Of a stretch of 64,000 bases of DNA, positions 27,822 to 36,827 are shown in pieces. A program made the position numbers and the translations under genes. Below the pieces are notes generated by a model. It searched no databases and was not told where the DNA came from. It saw only the letters and a program-made list of their open reading frames with translations. Origin of the DNA: CBDANZ01 sp965197865. GTDB lineage: Bacteria; Acidobacteriota; Vicinamibacteria; Vicinamibacterales; CAVVIG01. The DNA lies in the NCBI GenBank assembly GCA_965197865.1, contig CBDANZ010000004.1, positions 1 to 64,000 of the forward strand, given 5' to 3'. Within the stretch, counting starts at the first letter, position 1, and each line of letters begins with the position of its first letter.

Positions 27822-28766
27822 GTGGCAGAACCGATCGTCATCTTCTGCACACAGTTCGACGTCGAGGCCACCATCGTGCGCGGCCTGCTCGAAGCGAACG
27901 GCGTCATGTCGATCCTGTCATCGCCGGTCACGCACTCGGTGTTCCCGCTCACCGTAAACGAGCTCGGAGAGGTCAGGATCGCCGTACACCCCGACGACGC
28001 TGATGAGGCGCGGCGAATTATCGAAAGCCACCAGATCGAGCTCTCCGCAAGCCGAGTCGTTCGTCTACGCGACGAATTCGAGGTGCTTCAGCGCGCGATC
28101 AACTATCGCTTCAACGACCGCGGGCTCCTCGAGCACGCGATGACGCATGCGTCTCGTGCGAACGAGGATGTGAGCGGCGGGGTGGCCGACAACGAGTCGC
28201 TCGAATTCCTCGGCGACGCCATCCTCGGATTCGTCGTGGCCGACCTGCTATTCCGGGAGTTCCCGGAATTCAACGAGGGGCAGAAGTCGAAGATCAAAGC
28301 GTCGCTCGTCTCGACGCCGACGCTGGCGCGGCAGGCCGAGAGGCTGGCGCTCGGCGATCACCTGCTGCTCGGACGCGGCGAAGAGAAGACCGGGGGCCGC
28401 CGCAAGCAGGCGCTGCTCGCCGACGGCTACGAGGCGCTCATCGCGGCGATTTACCTCGACGGCGGCATGGAGCAAGCGCGAGCGTTCATTGGGCGCGAGC
28501 TCGCGCCGCTCATCGTGGAGGTCCGACGCCTCGGGAGCGTCGGTCAGGACCACAAGTCGGCGCTTCAGGAATATCTGCAATCGCACGACCAGCCGCTGCC
28601 CGAGTACCGCCTTGCCGGGACAATCGGACCGGACCACCGCAAGCTGTTCCGCGTGGAAGTCTCCGTGTTGGGCGGGCCGATCGCCGAAGCGATAGGGCCG
28701 AGCAAGAAGGAAGCGGAGCAGGAAGCGGCCAGGCTCGCGCTCGAAAAACTAGCAATTGAGAAGTGA
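27822..28766 (+). CDS. rnc: RNase III with N-terminal DUF2007-like domain
   Basis: 314 residues, well above the usual 220-240. The first 70 residues (PIVIFCTQFDVEATIVRGLL, VRIAVHPDDADEARRIIE) resemble DUF2007, a small signal-transduction-like domain. RNase III follows: NESLEFLGDAILGFVVADLL at residues 124-143 is the signature, ADGYEALIAAIYLDGG supplies further acidic residues, and a double-stranded RNA binding domain (DHKSALQEYLQSHDQPLPEY) closes it. It processes rRNA and mRNA. The GTG start at 27822 fits the DUF2007 domain. The fusion is in one uninterrupted frame. Confidence 0.92.
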   Translation: MAEPIVIFCTQFDVEATIVRGLLEANGVMSILSSPVTHSVFPLTVNELGEVRIAVHPDDADEARRIIESHQIELSASRVVRLRDEFEVLQRAINYRFNDRGLLEHAMTHASRANEDVSGGVADNESLEFLGDAILGFVVADLLFREFPEFNEGQKSKIKASLVSTPTLARQAERLALGDHLLLGRGEEKTGGRRKQALLADGYEALIAAIYLDGGMEQARAFIGRELAPLIVEVRRLGSVGQDHKSALQEYLQSHDQPLPEYRLAGTIGPDHRKLFRVEVSVLGGPIAEAIGPSKKEAEQEAARLALEKLAIEK

Positions 28767-28818
28767 CAATTGACACGGGGACGAATCTTGTCAGTTGTGA
28801 CTTGTCAATTCTCAACTA
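28753..28818. terminator. Inverted-repeat region between convergent genes
   Basis: Between rnc and the ATPase gene, a left arm near 28753-28776 (AATTGAGAAGTGACAATTGA) pairs imperfectly with a right arm near 28789-28818. There is no long T tract. It is a likely bidirectional terminator. Confidence 0.5.
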
Positions 28819-29949
28819 ATCGATCTCGATAATGCCAGACGGCGTGCCGGCCATCGCATAGGCCGGCGCGGACGGCGGTGGCACCGGCAGCCGCGGCAGC
28901 GCGTAGCGGTGAATCTCACGCGCTACCTCGTCGTCGGTCGGCGCCGACGCGCGGCAATGCAGCCGAACCCACATGCGCAGCAGCGGGTCGGTGAAGGTGT
29001 AGCGCTTCTGGCTGGCGGTCACCAAATCGACGTCCTCGAGCCACGACAGGTAGTCCTTCGTCGAACCTGGCGTTCGGCGCAGCCGCCGCGAGATTTCGGT
29101 CAGCGTCAGACCTTCTTCCTCTGCCAGAATTTCGAGAACGGCCTTGAGCGCGCCATAGCCTCGCGCCCGGTGCAGGCGCAGCTCGTAGCAGAAGTGGCAC
29201 TCTTTCGAGAGCCGCCCTTCCACGCCCATCAGGGCCGCGAGCGCGCTGATGGCGTCGCTCCCGCCCTGCTCGCGCATCCGGGCGAGCTCGTCGGCGATGG
29301 CCCGCACGTACGACGGCCGCCCGTCGGCCAGCGCCTGAACCGTGCGCCCGACATATTCGGCTTCCTGCGCGGTGCCGGATGAAAGATGGTCGCTGTCCAT
29401 GCCGAGCACGTCGAGCGTATCTTCCGTGGTCAGCGGCGGCATGTGAATCACTTCAAACCTGGCCGATCGGTCGCGGAGCAACCGCAGCGCGCGGGCCGTG
29501 TAGCGGCTGGTGAGCACGAACCGGTTGCCACTGGCGGAAAGCCCGTCGATGAGGTCGGTTAGGACGTGGCGCAGCCCAGGGAAGCTCTCGAACGTGCGGA
29601 GCTCGAGGAACTCGTCGAGCAGGAACGTGGCCGGCTCGCTGCGGGAGGTCCGGGCGCGCGAGAGAATCGCCAGCGTCTGGTCGAATGCCGCCCGGGCCGC
29701 GCCGGCGGGCCCCTCGGTCGAAGGGAACGGCGAGGCGGCGGCCACCGCGCGTAGAAAGCGTTCGGGCGTCGTAGCCGTGCGCTCGACGTCGACGTATTGC
29801 ACCGCGGTCCGGCCGATGCGGTTGTGGAGCTGACGCAGCAGGGTCGTGTGTCCGCTGCCGCATCCCCCGACGAGCACCGGGATGCGCGACGGCGACGCGT
29901 CGAGCGCCGAGGCCACGCGGCGGCTGAGAGCGGACCGAGGCGTCAACAT
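28816..29949 (-). CDS. AAA-type ATP-binding protein with altered Walker A
   Basis: A 377-residue P-loop protein of the archaeal-ATPase/STAND-like type. The Walker A region GGCGSGHTTLL (residues 28-38) has histidine at the position of the usual lysine. Walker B is probably ATFLLDEFLEL near 110. VLTSRYTARALRLL fits a sensor or arginine-finger segment. The C-terminal third contains a winged helix (LTEISRRLRRTPGSTKDYLSWL, then LVTASQKRYTFTDPLLRMWV), like other ATPases of this class. The role is unknown. It is transcribed away from the hutH remnant. Confidence 0.7.
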   Translation of the reverse strand: MLTPRSALSRRVASALDASPSRIPVLVGGCGSGHTTLLRQLHNRIGRTAVQYVDVERTATTPERFLRAVAAASPFPSTEGPAGAARAAFDQTLAILSRARTSRSEPATFLLDEFLELRTFESFPGLRHVLTDLIDGLSASGNRFVLTSRYTARALRLLRDRSARFEVIHMPPLTTEDTLDVLGMDSDHLSSGTAQEAEYVGRTVQALADGRPSYVRAIADELARMREQGGSDAISALAALMGVEGRLSKECHFCYELRLHRARGYGALKAVLEILAEEEGLTLTEISRRLRRTPGSTKDYLSWLEDVDLVTASQKRYTFTDPLLRMWVRLHCRASAPTDDEVAREIHRYALPRLPVPPPSAPAYAMAGTPSGIIEID

Positions 29950-30149
29950 GCGCCTTCCTCTCGCCTAGGCATTGAGGGACCTCTGCAGGCGGCTACCTCT
30001 GGCCAACCGCTGGAGGTCAGCGCGGCGGCCATCACGTTCGAATGCCGGACCAAGAGACGCCAAGTCGACATGCGCCGACGAAAGAATAGACCTTAGAAAG
30101 CGCTGCGGAAGTTGTCAAACTGAAAATAATGATTTTTTCACTTGACTAG

Positions 30150-30460
30150 ACCGTAGCAGGCGTTGTTGAAGTTGCCTGATGCGATCAGATCTGTGATCGC
30201 GGAGATATCGGGCGGCGCGAGGAGGTTGATCGTCTAGGAAGCGCACAGAATTTCGATGGCGACGACTTCCCGCGTGCGTTGGACGGCGCGTTCGGCCTTG
30301 AGCGCGGCTGTCATGCTCATGCTGCCGTGGTCTTCTTCCTTCGAGGAGGTCGGAATCGTGTCGGATCCGTCTGGATCGGCCAGGATCTTGAGCTCGGATG
30401 CACAGGCGCCGGAAGTCACCTGGGCCAGCACGAGGCCCTATCGGATGCCGCCCTGACGGG
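30150..30460 (-). pseudogene. hutH: Histidine/aromatic ammonia-lyase remnant
   Basis: On the minus strand, LVLAQVTSGACASELKILAD, DTIPTSSKEEDHGSMSM and TREVVAIEILCAS match the C-terminal third of histidine ammonia-lyase. The frame is broken by a stop just before LVLAQVTSG and another after CAS, where the family continues with Q. A shortened TINLLAPPDISAITDLIASG tail follows. The active-site MIO tripeptide region is gone. It lies in a 770-base gap between the ATPase gene and purA; the rest of that gap shows nothing assignable. Confidence 0.7.
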
Positions 30461-30718
30461 TGAAGAAGAGGGCCGCCCTCCACCCTAAAATTCGCCGCGG
30501 TAATGACGCCGCACACGGGCAGTTCGCCCGGCGCACCGGCGATCGACCACCGCACTCGTGGCACGAACGCGCTCAGCCGCTTCCGGCGCGATCGCGACCT
30601 GCTTGTGTCCATCGGAGGACGAGCCGATCAAGCGTGAGAGAAGAACCGTCGAGCAGAACCATTCGAGTAGAATCATAGCCCGTTCACCTGGGGCGATCGA
30701 CTTTCGACCATCGACTCT

Positions 30719-32017
30719 ATGAACCTCGCAGTTCTTGGCTCGCAGTGGGGCGACGAAGGCAAAGGCAAGATCGTCGACCTCCTGGCGCCGCGCTTCAACA
30801 TCGTGGCGCGGTATCAGGGAGGGCACAACGCCGGGCACACGGTGTACGTCCGGGGCAGGAAGTTCGTGCTGCGGCTGATCCCGTCCGGCATTTTCCACGA
30901 GCGCATTACCTGCGTCATCGGAAACGGCGTCGTGGTGGATCTACAGGCGCTTTTCGACGAAGTCGATGAGCTCGAGGAGAACGGCATCCACGTCGGCAGC
31001 CGGCTCATCGTGAGCGACAAAGCACACATCATCCTGCCGTACCACCGAGATTTGGATCTTCTGTCAGAGGCGCGGAGGGGCGAGCGCAAGATCGGCACGA
31101 CCTCGCGCGGCATCGGACCGGCATACGAGGACAAGAGCGCGAGGAGGGGGATCCGCGTCGGCGATCTTTCGGACCCGGCTGGCCTCGAGCAGAACGTTCG
31201 CGACAACGTCACGGCGCGCAATCGGCTCGTTCACGATTCGCCGATGGACTGGAAGCCGGTCTTCGATCGGCTGCTCGAGCAGACGGCGCGTTTGCGGCCC
31301 TTGGTGCGCGACGTGTCGTTGATGCTGAACGAGGTGATGCGCGCGGGGCAATCGATTCTCTTCGAGGGCGCGCAAGGCACGCTGCTCGACATCGACCATG
31401 GCACGTATCCGTATGTGACCTCGTCGAACGCCTCGATTGGGGGCGTCTGCACCGGTCTTGGCATCGGGCCGCGCGCCGTTGGCGGCGTGCTCGGTGTGGC
31501 GAAGGCGTACACGACGCGCGTCGGCGAGGGGCCGCTCCCGGCGGAGGTGTCCGGCGACGTGGGGCAGCGGCTGCGGGATGGCGGGAACGAGTACGGCGCG
31601 GTCACCGGCCGTCCACGGCGCTGCGGCTGGTACGATGCGGTCGCCGTCCGCTACGGCGTCCGCATCAACGGCATCGACGCGCTCGCGCTCACGAAGCTCG
31701 ACGTGCTCGACGGCCTCGATCGCCTCGAGGTCTGCACCTCGTATCGCCTGGGTTCGCGGTTGCTTACCGAGTGTCCGTCCGACCTCTCGCAGCTCGCGGC
31801 CTGCGAGCCAGTGTACGAGTCGATGCCAGGCTGGTCCATTCCGACGCGGGGCGTTCGACGGTTTGCCGATCTGCCTGAAAATGCGCGGCGCTACATCGTG
31901 CGGCTGGAAAAGGCATCCGGCGTCCCGGCGGCGATCATCTCGACCGGCTCGGAACGGGACGACACGATCGTCAGGGACGACGTCTGGAAATCGACAATTT
32001 CACTCTTTATGGCGTGA
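30719..32017 (+). CDS. purA: Adenylosuccinate synthetase
   Basis: A 432-residue enzyme of the committed AMP branch, joining IMP and aspartate with GTP. The N-terminal SQWGDEGKGKIVDLLA, GGHNAGHTVY, GTTSRGIGPAYEDKSAR-like block and ITGRPRRCGW-like block (AVTGRPRRCGWYDAVAVRYG) are all present. Length and motifs are standard. The end overlaps the convergent PilZ gene by 18 bases. Confidence 0.97.
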   Translation: MNLAVLGSQWGDEGKGKIVDLLAPRFNIVARYQGGHNAGHTVYVRGRKFVLRLIPSGIFHERITCVIGNGVVVDLQALFDEVDELEENGIHVGSRLIVSDKAHIILPYHRDLDLLSEARRGERKIGTTSRGIGPAYEDKSARRGIRVGDLSDPAGLEQNVRDNVTARNRLVHDSPMDWKPVFDRLLEQTARLRPLVRDVSLMLNEVMRAGQSILFEGAQGTLLDIDHGTYPYVTSSNASIGGVCTGLGIGPRAVGGVLGVAKAYTTRVGEGPLPAEVSGDVGQRLRDGGNEYGAVTGRPRRCGWYDAVAVRYGVRINGIDALALTKLDVLDGLDRLEVCTSYRLGSRLLTECPSDLSQLAACEPVYESMPGWSIPTRGVRRFADLPENARRYIVRLEKASGVPAAIISTGSERDDTIVRDDVWKSTISLFMA

Positions 32018-32680
32018 GCAGTACGCCTCGACTGTGGCGGCGTTGGCGTCGAGAAACGCGATGCCGGAGCGATAGCGCGGGCCGCTTCCGGGCGGGATCT
32101 CGAACTTGGCCCACGCGACGGAGGCGTTGAAGCGGATCGCGCAGGTCTTGTCGGTGAGTCCGATGCGCACCCGCTGGTTCGGCTTGAGCACGGCGGTCGT
32201 TACGATCTGCGCGGGGCCCACCGCGGAAATGTCCACAAGCGTTGCTGTGTTGCCGTCCACGAGGAGGTCAACGATTCCGGCCACCTTGAAGCGCGGCGCC
32301 AGACGTGTGCCTCGCTGGTCGAGAGCCTGCGTGGGCGCAGCCGCCGGTGCCGCGGCCGCGCCTGCGACGCCAATCGTCGGACGAACCTCCGCCCCCCTAC
32401 GCGACGACGGCGACACGGGGGCGTAGTCCGTGTCGTTCGACACAACGCGAACTTCCGACTCGGTGAGCGAAGGATCAGCCTTGATACAGCTGATCAGGGC
32501 GGCGCCTCCCGGTGTCGCGGCAAACTTGCGTTCGAGCGCAACCATCGCCGGGTGCCGGATCGTAATCGCCTCGAGCGCCCGAAGCGCCTCGGCGTCGGTG
32601 AAGGTCAGCAGCTTGCCTTCAATAATCTCCGCCCGCTGCTTCAGGCCCGACAGCAGATCCGGCGCGGCGATCAAGACCAT
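32000..32680 (-). CDS. PilZ-like domain protein
   Basis: 226 residues from ATG 32680; a longer frame to 32824 would run through the MITE and is rejected. The N-terminal half is helical (LLSGLKQRAEIIEGKLL, DAEALRALEAITIRHPAM), followed by an alanine-proline linker. The C-terminal 100 residues (RLAPRFKVAGIVDLLVDGNT, TLVDISAVGPAQIV) resemble PilZ, with the R...D-x-S-x-x-G pattern partly kept (DISAVG). c-di-GMP binding is possible but the arginine motif is weak. A MITE sits 23 bases upstream of the start. Confidence 0.65.
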   Translation of the reverse strand: MVLIAAPDLLSGLKQRAEIIEGKLLTFTDAEALRALEAITIRHPAMVALERKFAATPGGAALISCIKADPSLTESEVRVVSNDTDYAPVSPSSRRGAEVRPTIGVAGAAAAPAAAPTQALDQRGTRLAPRFKVAGIVDLLVDGNTATLVDISAVGPAQIVTTAVLKPNQRVRIGLTDKTCAIRFNASVAWAKFEIPPGSGPRYRSGIAFLDANAATVEAYCSRHKE

Positions 32681-32699
32681 ACACTGCTGAGACACGGCC

Positions 32700-32865
32700 C
32701 TAGCAGTCCGTGGTGAAAGTCGGGCGCTGCACCGAGACGAGCGAGGCGCCTCGCGGGCAAGGCGCGACGACCGAGAATACCGCCTGTATTTGATGGAGGA
32801 GCAACGCAGGCCACGAGGATGCATCGCTCGTCGAATGCAGACGGACTTTCACCACGGACTGCTAG
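32700..32865. mobile_element. MITE, 158 bp, copy 1
   Basis: A 158-bp element (32704-32861) flanked by CTAG on both sides. Including CTAG, perfect 22-bp inverted repeats close each end. It has no coding capacity. The same sequence occurs at 44520-46058, split by another element; the shared 150 bases are identical. A partner transposase is not seen in the window; a CTAG duplication fits IS701- or some IS5-type enzymes. Confidence 0.88.
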
Positions 32866-32953
32866 TATACCGGTGAGTTTGCAGGACTGCCGAATAGCAG
32901 AAAGAGTTGCAGAACCGAAAGGGAGACGCGTCAGACCGGCTGCGCGAATCGCA

Positions 32954-33637
32954 TCAGAATATCTTGGCGTCCTGCAGCGGCCACCACCGCACTTTCACCT
33001 TGCCGACGATGTACTTCTTTGGCACCTGACACAAGTGCCGACTGTCCAAGCTGTTGTTCCGATGATCGCCCATCACGAAGTAGTAGCCCTGCCGGATGAC
33101 CGTCGGACCCCAGTCGTCGTGGCTCCGGAACTCGGCCGGCACGTAATCGTCGTGCAGCGGTAGGTCGTTCACGTACACTTGCCCGTCGACAATGCGAACC
33201 GTGTCGCCTTCTTTCGCAATCACCCGCTTGACGAACATCTTCTCCGGGTCGAGCGGGTAGTACAGCATTACGATGTCGCCCGGACGCGGGTCGCCGAGCT
33301 CGTAGACCAGCTTGTTCACGATGAGGCGGTCCTGATCCTCGAGCGTCGGCGCCATGCTGAAGCCGTCCACGCGTGCGACCTGGAGACCGAACGTCACGAT
33401 GAGCGTCGCGTACGCGGCGGCCGAGAACAGCGTCTCGATGCCGGAGACGAGCTCCTGCCTCAGCCTTCGCCACCGCCAGGTCGCGGCTGCTAGCTCGATG
33501 GGCGCGGCCGCATGGATGAACGCGGCCGTCGAGTGGACGACGCCATCGCCTTGGGGCGGATCAATAAAGTCGGGACTAATCGCGCGCGATTCGGACACCG
33601 TCGATTCGGGTTCGGATGGGTGCGTCAGCTCGTCCAT
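32954..33637 (-). CDS. lepB: Signal peptidase I
   Basis: 227 residues from ATG 33637; the frame extends upstream into xth but that part is not conserved. The protein has an N-terminal cytoplasmic region, one transmembrane helix (about 68-88) and the SPase I core. The catalytic serine is Ser94 in VDGFSMAPTL and the general-base lysine is Lys137 in FVKRVIAKEGD. GDHRNNSLDSR near residue 190 is box E. It cleaves signal peptides of exported proteins. It lies 28 bases after xth on the same strand. Confidence 0.93.
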   Translation of the reverse strand: MDELTHPSEPESTVSESRAISPDFIDPPQGDGVVHSTAAFIHAAAPIELAAATWRWRRLRQELVSGIETLFSAAAYATLIVTFGLQVARVDGFSMAPTLEDQDRLIVNKLVYELGDPRPGDIVMLYYPLDPEKMFVKRVIAKEGDTVRIVDGQVYVNDLPLHDDYVPAEFRSHDDWGPTVIRQGYYFVMGDHRNNSLDSRHLCQVPKKYIVGKVKVRWWPLQDAKIF

Positions 33638-33665
33638 GTGCGTCGGTGCGTCAAACAGAACACCA

Positions 33666-34412
33666 TCAAGCGAAGCTCGCCACAACGGGAGCATGATCGC
33701 TCGTGCCGACGTCCTTCTGCACGGGACATGACGTGGCAGTGGATGCCATCGCCGTGCTCGCCAGCACGTAGTCGAGGCGCCAGCCGATATTTCGCTGGCG
33801 CATGTGGCGCCACGGCGCCCACCAGGTGAACAGCTCATCGTTGTCGGGATCGAGCGCGCGACCCACGTCGACGAGGTCGTGTCCGATCAGACGCTCGAGC
33901 ACCGCGCGCTCCTCAGGGAGCTGACCGATCGCGCGCGGCTTGCGTTCCTTTGCATGGACATCCTGCTCTGTCCGTGCCACGTTGAAATCGCCGCAGAGGA
34001 TTACTGTGCGGCCCGAGTCCCGCAGGCCTCTCGAGTAGTCTGCCATCGCTTCGAGAAAACTCATCTTGGCGGGAAAGTCCTTACCGCCGTTGGGAACGTA
34101 GATCGACGCGAAGGTCACGCCGGCCGCATCGGCCGAGACGATGCGGCTTTCGTAGTCGAACGCGGGATGGAAGAAGCGCGGCCGCTCGGACGCGATCGTT
34201 TTCGCGACGTGCAGCCCGACGCCCGAGTAGCCCCTGCCGCCGTGCCAGTAGCACCAGTAGCCCTCCAGCTCGCAGAGGGCAGCCGGGACCTGATCGGATG
34301 CGGCCTTGATTTCCTGTAGGCAGACAACGTCGGGGCGCTCATGCTCGATCCAGGCCTGGACCTGCGCGTGCCGCGCCCGGATCCCGTTGACGTTCCAGGT
34401 GGCGACTTTCAT
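33666..34412 (-). CDS. xth: Exodeoxyribonuclease III
   Basis: A 248-residue AP endonuclease/exonuclease for base excision repair. ATWNVNGIRAR, VVCLQEIKA (catalytic Glu), IYVPNGGKD, CGDFNVARTEQDVHA (Asp and Asn), WRLDYVLAS and the final GTSDHAPVVA (Asp-His) are the full set of family motifs. Length is normal. It precedes lepB. Confidence 0.96.
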   Translation of the reverse strand: MKVATWNVNGIRARHAQVQAWIEHERPDVVCLQEIKAASDQVPAALCELEGYWCYWHGGRGYSGVGLHVAKTIASERPRFFHPAFDYESRIVSADAAGVTFASIYVPNGGKDFPAKMSFLEAMADYSRGLRDSGRTVILCGDFNVARTEQDVHAKERKPRAIGQLPEERAVLERLIGHDLVDVGRALDPDNDELFTWWAPWRHMRQRNIGWRLDYVLASTAMASTATSCPVQKDVGTSDHAPVVASFA

Positions 34413-34418
34413 CAGTTT

Positions 34419-34476
34419 TCGGCCGTCAGCTGTCAGCTTTCAGCGCTGACAGCCGACAGTCAAGAGCTGACAGCTT
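34419..34476. repeat. Degenerate short repeats between xth and ferredoxin
   Basis: Several overlapping copies and inversions of GTCAGCTGTCAG-like words occur between xth and the ferredoxin gene. They can form small hairpins. Similar word-repeats lie at other gene borders in this window. Confidence 0.5.
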
Positions 34477-34480
34477 GGAT

Positions 34481-34855
34481 TCAGTGGCTAGCGTGCGCCG
34501 CCTGCCGCTCCGCCGCCGGCACGGCCATGAGCGCTGGCTGCGCCGCAACATGCACCTTGACTATGGCTTCGGCCTGCGCGATCGCGTCGGCATCGCCATT
34601 GCGGTAAACCGCGTTGGCTTCGATGAGATCCTTTTGGTTCGACGGCGTGGCGTCCACGCTTTCGTAGATCGCTGCCACCGGACACGCAGGAATGCACGCG
34701 CCACAGTCGATGCACTCTTCCGGGTGGATGTAGAGGATCGTCATCTGCGCGAACTCGGGCTCGTCCTTGCGCGGGTGGATGCAGTCCACCGGGCAGACGT
34801 CCACGCAAGAGGCGTCCTTGGTCTCGATACAGGGGTCGGTGATGATGAAAGGCAT
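34481..34855 (-). CDS. Ferredoxin, FdxA-type with two cluster motifs
   Basis: A 124-residue ferredoxin. The first cluster region has ASCVDVCPVDCIHP, and the second has ECIDCGACIPACPVAAI, giving a [3Fe-4S]/[4Fe-4S] or double [4Fe-4S] protein. PEFAQMTILYIHPE between them and an added alanine-rich tail are typical of the seven-iron type. It donates electrons to an unidentified redox enzyme. It is transcribed divergently from the chlorite-dismutase-family gene. Confidence 0.92.
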   Translation of the reverse strand: MPFIITDPCIETKDASCVDVCPVDCIHPRKDEPEFAQMTILYIHPEECIDCGACIPACPVAAIYESVDATPSNQKDLIEANAVYRNGDADAIAQAEAIVKVHVAAQPALMAVPAAERQAAHASH

Positions 34856-34963
34856 GCTCGCGAGTCTCCATGTTAGATCAAGAACCGAGAGATTATACCT
34901 TGGGAGCTACCGCCGGCAATCTCGACCGCCTCGACTTTCGACACCGCGGATTATAATCAGCCG

Positions 34964-35695
34964 ATGCCAACGGGGACCCTGCGCGGGACCGAGCCGCCCG
35001 ACATCAGCGAAAAAGGCGCGATCAGGAACGGTCAGCCGTCGCGCTCCGACGACCGCTTGTTCATGCAGCTGCTCGCGTACGGCGGATGCACCGATACGCG
35101 TGGACTCGCCCATGCGCTCGCGCGCGGAGGGCTGACCGCGGTGCTGTACGAAGACATCAACGACCCGCTCGGAATAGCGGTGCTCTTCGTCAGTCAGGAT
35201 CCCGGCGCGTTTCTAGATCGTGGTCGGACGCTGTTGAACTCGCCGCCCTTCGCCGCGCTTGCCCAGAAGGCCGATTTCACCATGCTGGGGCGCACCTACT
35301 CGCTCGGGTACGAGCCCGATCTGCAAGAGACGCTCATCGAACGGCCGCGGCGGACCGTGCTCAACCCGGCCTGGTCGTGGGCCATGTGGTATCCGCTTCG
35401 GAGGAGCGGCCGTTTCGCGCAGTTGCCGACTGAAGAGCAGCGCGTGATCCTGGCCGAACACGGCGCAATCGGCAGATCGTTCGGCGCGGCCGATTACGCG
35501 CACGACATTCGCCTTGCCTGCTACGGCCTCGACAAAGACGACAACGACTTTGTCGTTGGGTTGATTGGCAAGGATCTTTATCCGCTTTCGCGAGTTGTCC
35601 AGGAGATGAGGAAGACCCAGCAGACCTCGCTTTACGTCGAGAGGCTCGGGCCATTCTTCATCGGTCGTGCCGTCTGGCGGTCATCGCCGCCTTAG
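34964..35695 (+). CDS. Chlorite dismutase-family heme protein (HemQ-like)
   Basis: A 243-residue protein. WAMWYPLRRSG followed by LPTEEQRVILAEHGAIGRSF near residue 160 contains the conserved histidine that ligates heme, and CYGLDKDDNDFVVGLIGKDLYPLSRVVQEMR is the family's second block. The N-terminal ferredoxin-like half is degenerate, as is normal. Without the distal arginine context it is safer to call it HemQ-like (coproheme decarboxylase) than a true chlorite dismutase. No heme genes are adjacent. Confidence 0.82.
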   Translation: MPTGTLRGTEPPDISEKGAIRNGQPSRSDDRLFMQLLAYGGCTDTRGLAHALARGGLTAVLYEDINDPLGIAVLFVSQDPGAFLDRGRTLLNSPPFAALAQKADFTMLGRTYSLGYEPDLQETLIERPRRTVLNPAWSWAMWYPLRRSGRFAQLPTEEQRVILAEHGAIGRSFGAADYAHDIRLACYGLDKDDNDFVVGLIGKDLYPLSRVVQEMRKTQQTSLYVERLGPFFIGRAVWRSSPP

Positions 35696-36255
35696 TGGCT
35701 GCCTTCGATCGGACGCCGTAGCCAGACCCCGCTCGAGCGACTCACTTTGCCGTCGAAACAACAGGACGAAAGCCCAGGCGAGCGCAGCCAGCATCGTCGC
35801 AGCGCCGGCAAGCTGTACTCCACAAGTGATCTGGTGATCTCGATGCACAATCTCCAACACCGTGAGGATGTACTCCCAGTCGTGTTCCTCCACCTCGCGC
35901 CGGTTCTGCCGCCAAGCAACATGGGCTGTAGGGGGCGTGCGTCACCATGTACAGGGCAATGTCCGTCAAGTTCGAGCCGGCCCACAAGGCAAGTAACCTC
36001 CAAACGGGTTCGGGTTCGTGGTGAGGAACGCGACGAGGCAGATCGTCGCACCAGTACCTGCGCAAGGCTGCCGCCGAGCGAGGCCATCAAGTCGCCCAGC
36101 GGCGCAAACAAGATGTGTCCCGCCTCGTGAAATGGAATGCTGACGAGGTGGAGAACAGACGCACCCACCACGTCCTGGCGCATCGGCCATACCAGAAAGA
36201 GTCGGGTCCAGCGGACGAGCGCCAGCAGGAGCAGGAGCCGCCCCGCGCGAGCCAC
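35681..36255 (-). pseudogene. Broken zinc-metallopeptidase-like membrane protein
   Basis: HLVSIPFHEAGHILFAPLGD contains an HEAGH zinc motif in a membrane context. The continuation is spread over other frames: LVAFLTTNPNPFGGY, then LALWAGSNLTDIALYM, then MEEHDWEYILTVLEIVHRDH and a final transmembrane helix. At least three frame changes are needed, so this is a pseudogene of an M50-like or related membrane protein. It converges with the HemQ-like gene. Confidence 0.7.
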
Positions 36256-36399
36256 CGGGTCGTTTTACTAGTCCCGGTTACTAGTCCCGGAAGACACTCG
36301 TCTTGACGTGTGTGGTGCGGATCTTTGGACCTGCCGCCGCTAGAGGGCAGGACTAGAGTCCTGCGCTACGTGAGCGGCGGTACGTCGACTCAAGCGCTT

Positions 36400-36520
36400 C
36401 CCCGGATCGCTAAATCGGCAGTGCGACCGTAAACGTGCGCCCACGGCCGGGCTCGCTGCCACCTCCACCCTCCCACCGTGGGCCTCGACAATTGCCTTAA
36501 CGAGGCGGTGCGCGGCACGC
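36400..36520 (-). pseudogene. Histidine kinase C-terminal remnant
   Basis: Minus-strand LVKAIVEAHGGRV is the G1-region helix of a sensor kinase ATPase domain, and GRGRTFTVALPI then stop (a different frame) is the G2-type end. Only about 40 residues remain, with a frameshift between them. It is the tail of a lost two-component sensor. Confidence 0.6.
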
Positions 36521-36827
36521 TTGCGCATCTCTACGCCGCCGAAGGGGCGTGGCACTTGCGCTGGCAGGGCACCTCGCCAACCGCACTTCTGCCGGCGGAC
36601 CAGTTTCCCGACCTGGCATCGCTGCGGAAGCAGTGGACGGAGCACGACCCGAACATGTGCGTGTTTCTCGAGAGCCTCGGCGAGGACGGGCTCACCCGCA
36701 CGTTCGAGTACAAGCTGTTCAGCGCCAGGTGACGGCGATGCTGCGCCAGCTCGGCGGCACGCCGCCGACAAGCACGGACATGATTGAGTTTGTCGAACGT
36801 GCGGTCGGCGGCCGGAGGCTAATAGGC
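36508..36827 (+). pseudogene. DinB-family protein, deleted and frameshifted
   Basis: TLAHLYAAEGAWHLRWQG, LLPADQFPDLASLRKQW and LGEDGLTRTFEYKLFS are DinB-family signatures (metal-binding four-helix bundle). After KLFS the sequence jumps to QVTAMLRQLGGTPPTSTDMI in another frame, so about 30 residues including the final histidine helix are missing. The N-terminal third is also absent. It overlaps the kinase remnant, indicating a deletion that fused two dead genes. Confidence 0.65.

Noticed and set aside
32681..32824. Upstream extension of the PilZ-like gene
   Set aside because: It is translated MITE sequence, arginine-serine rich, and not conserved protein.
34964..35695. Calling the heme protein a true chlorite dismutase
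   Set aside because: Family membership is clear, but the residues that decide function cannot be confirmed by eye; HemQ-like is safer.
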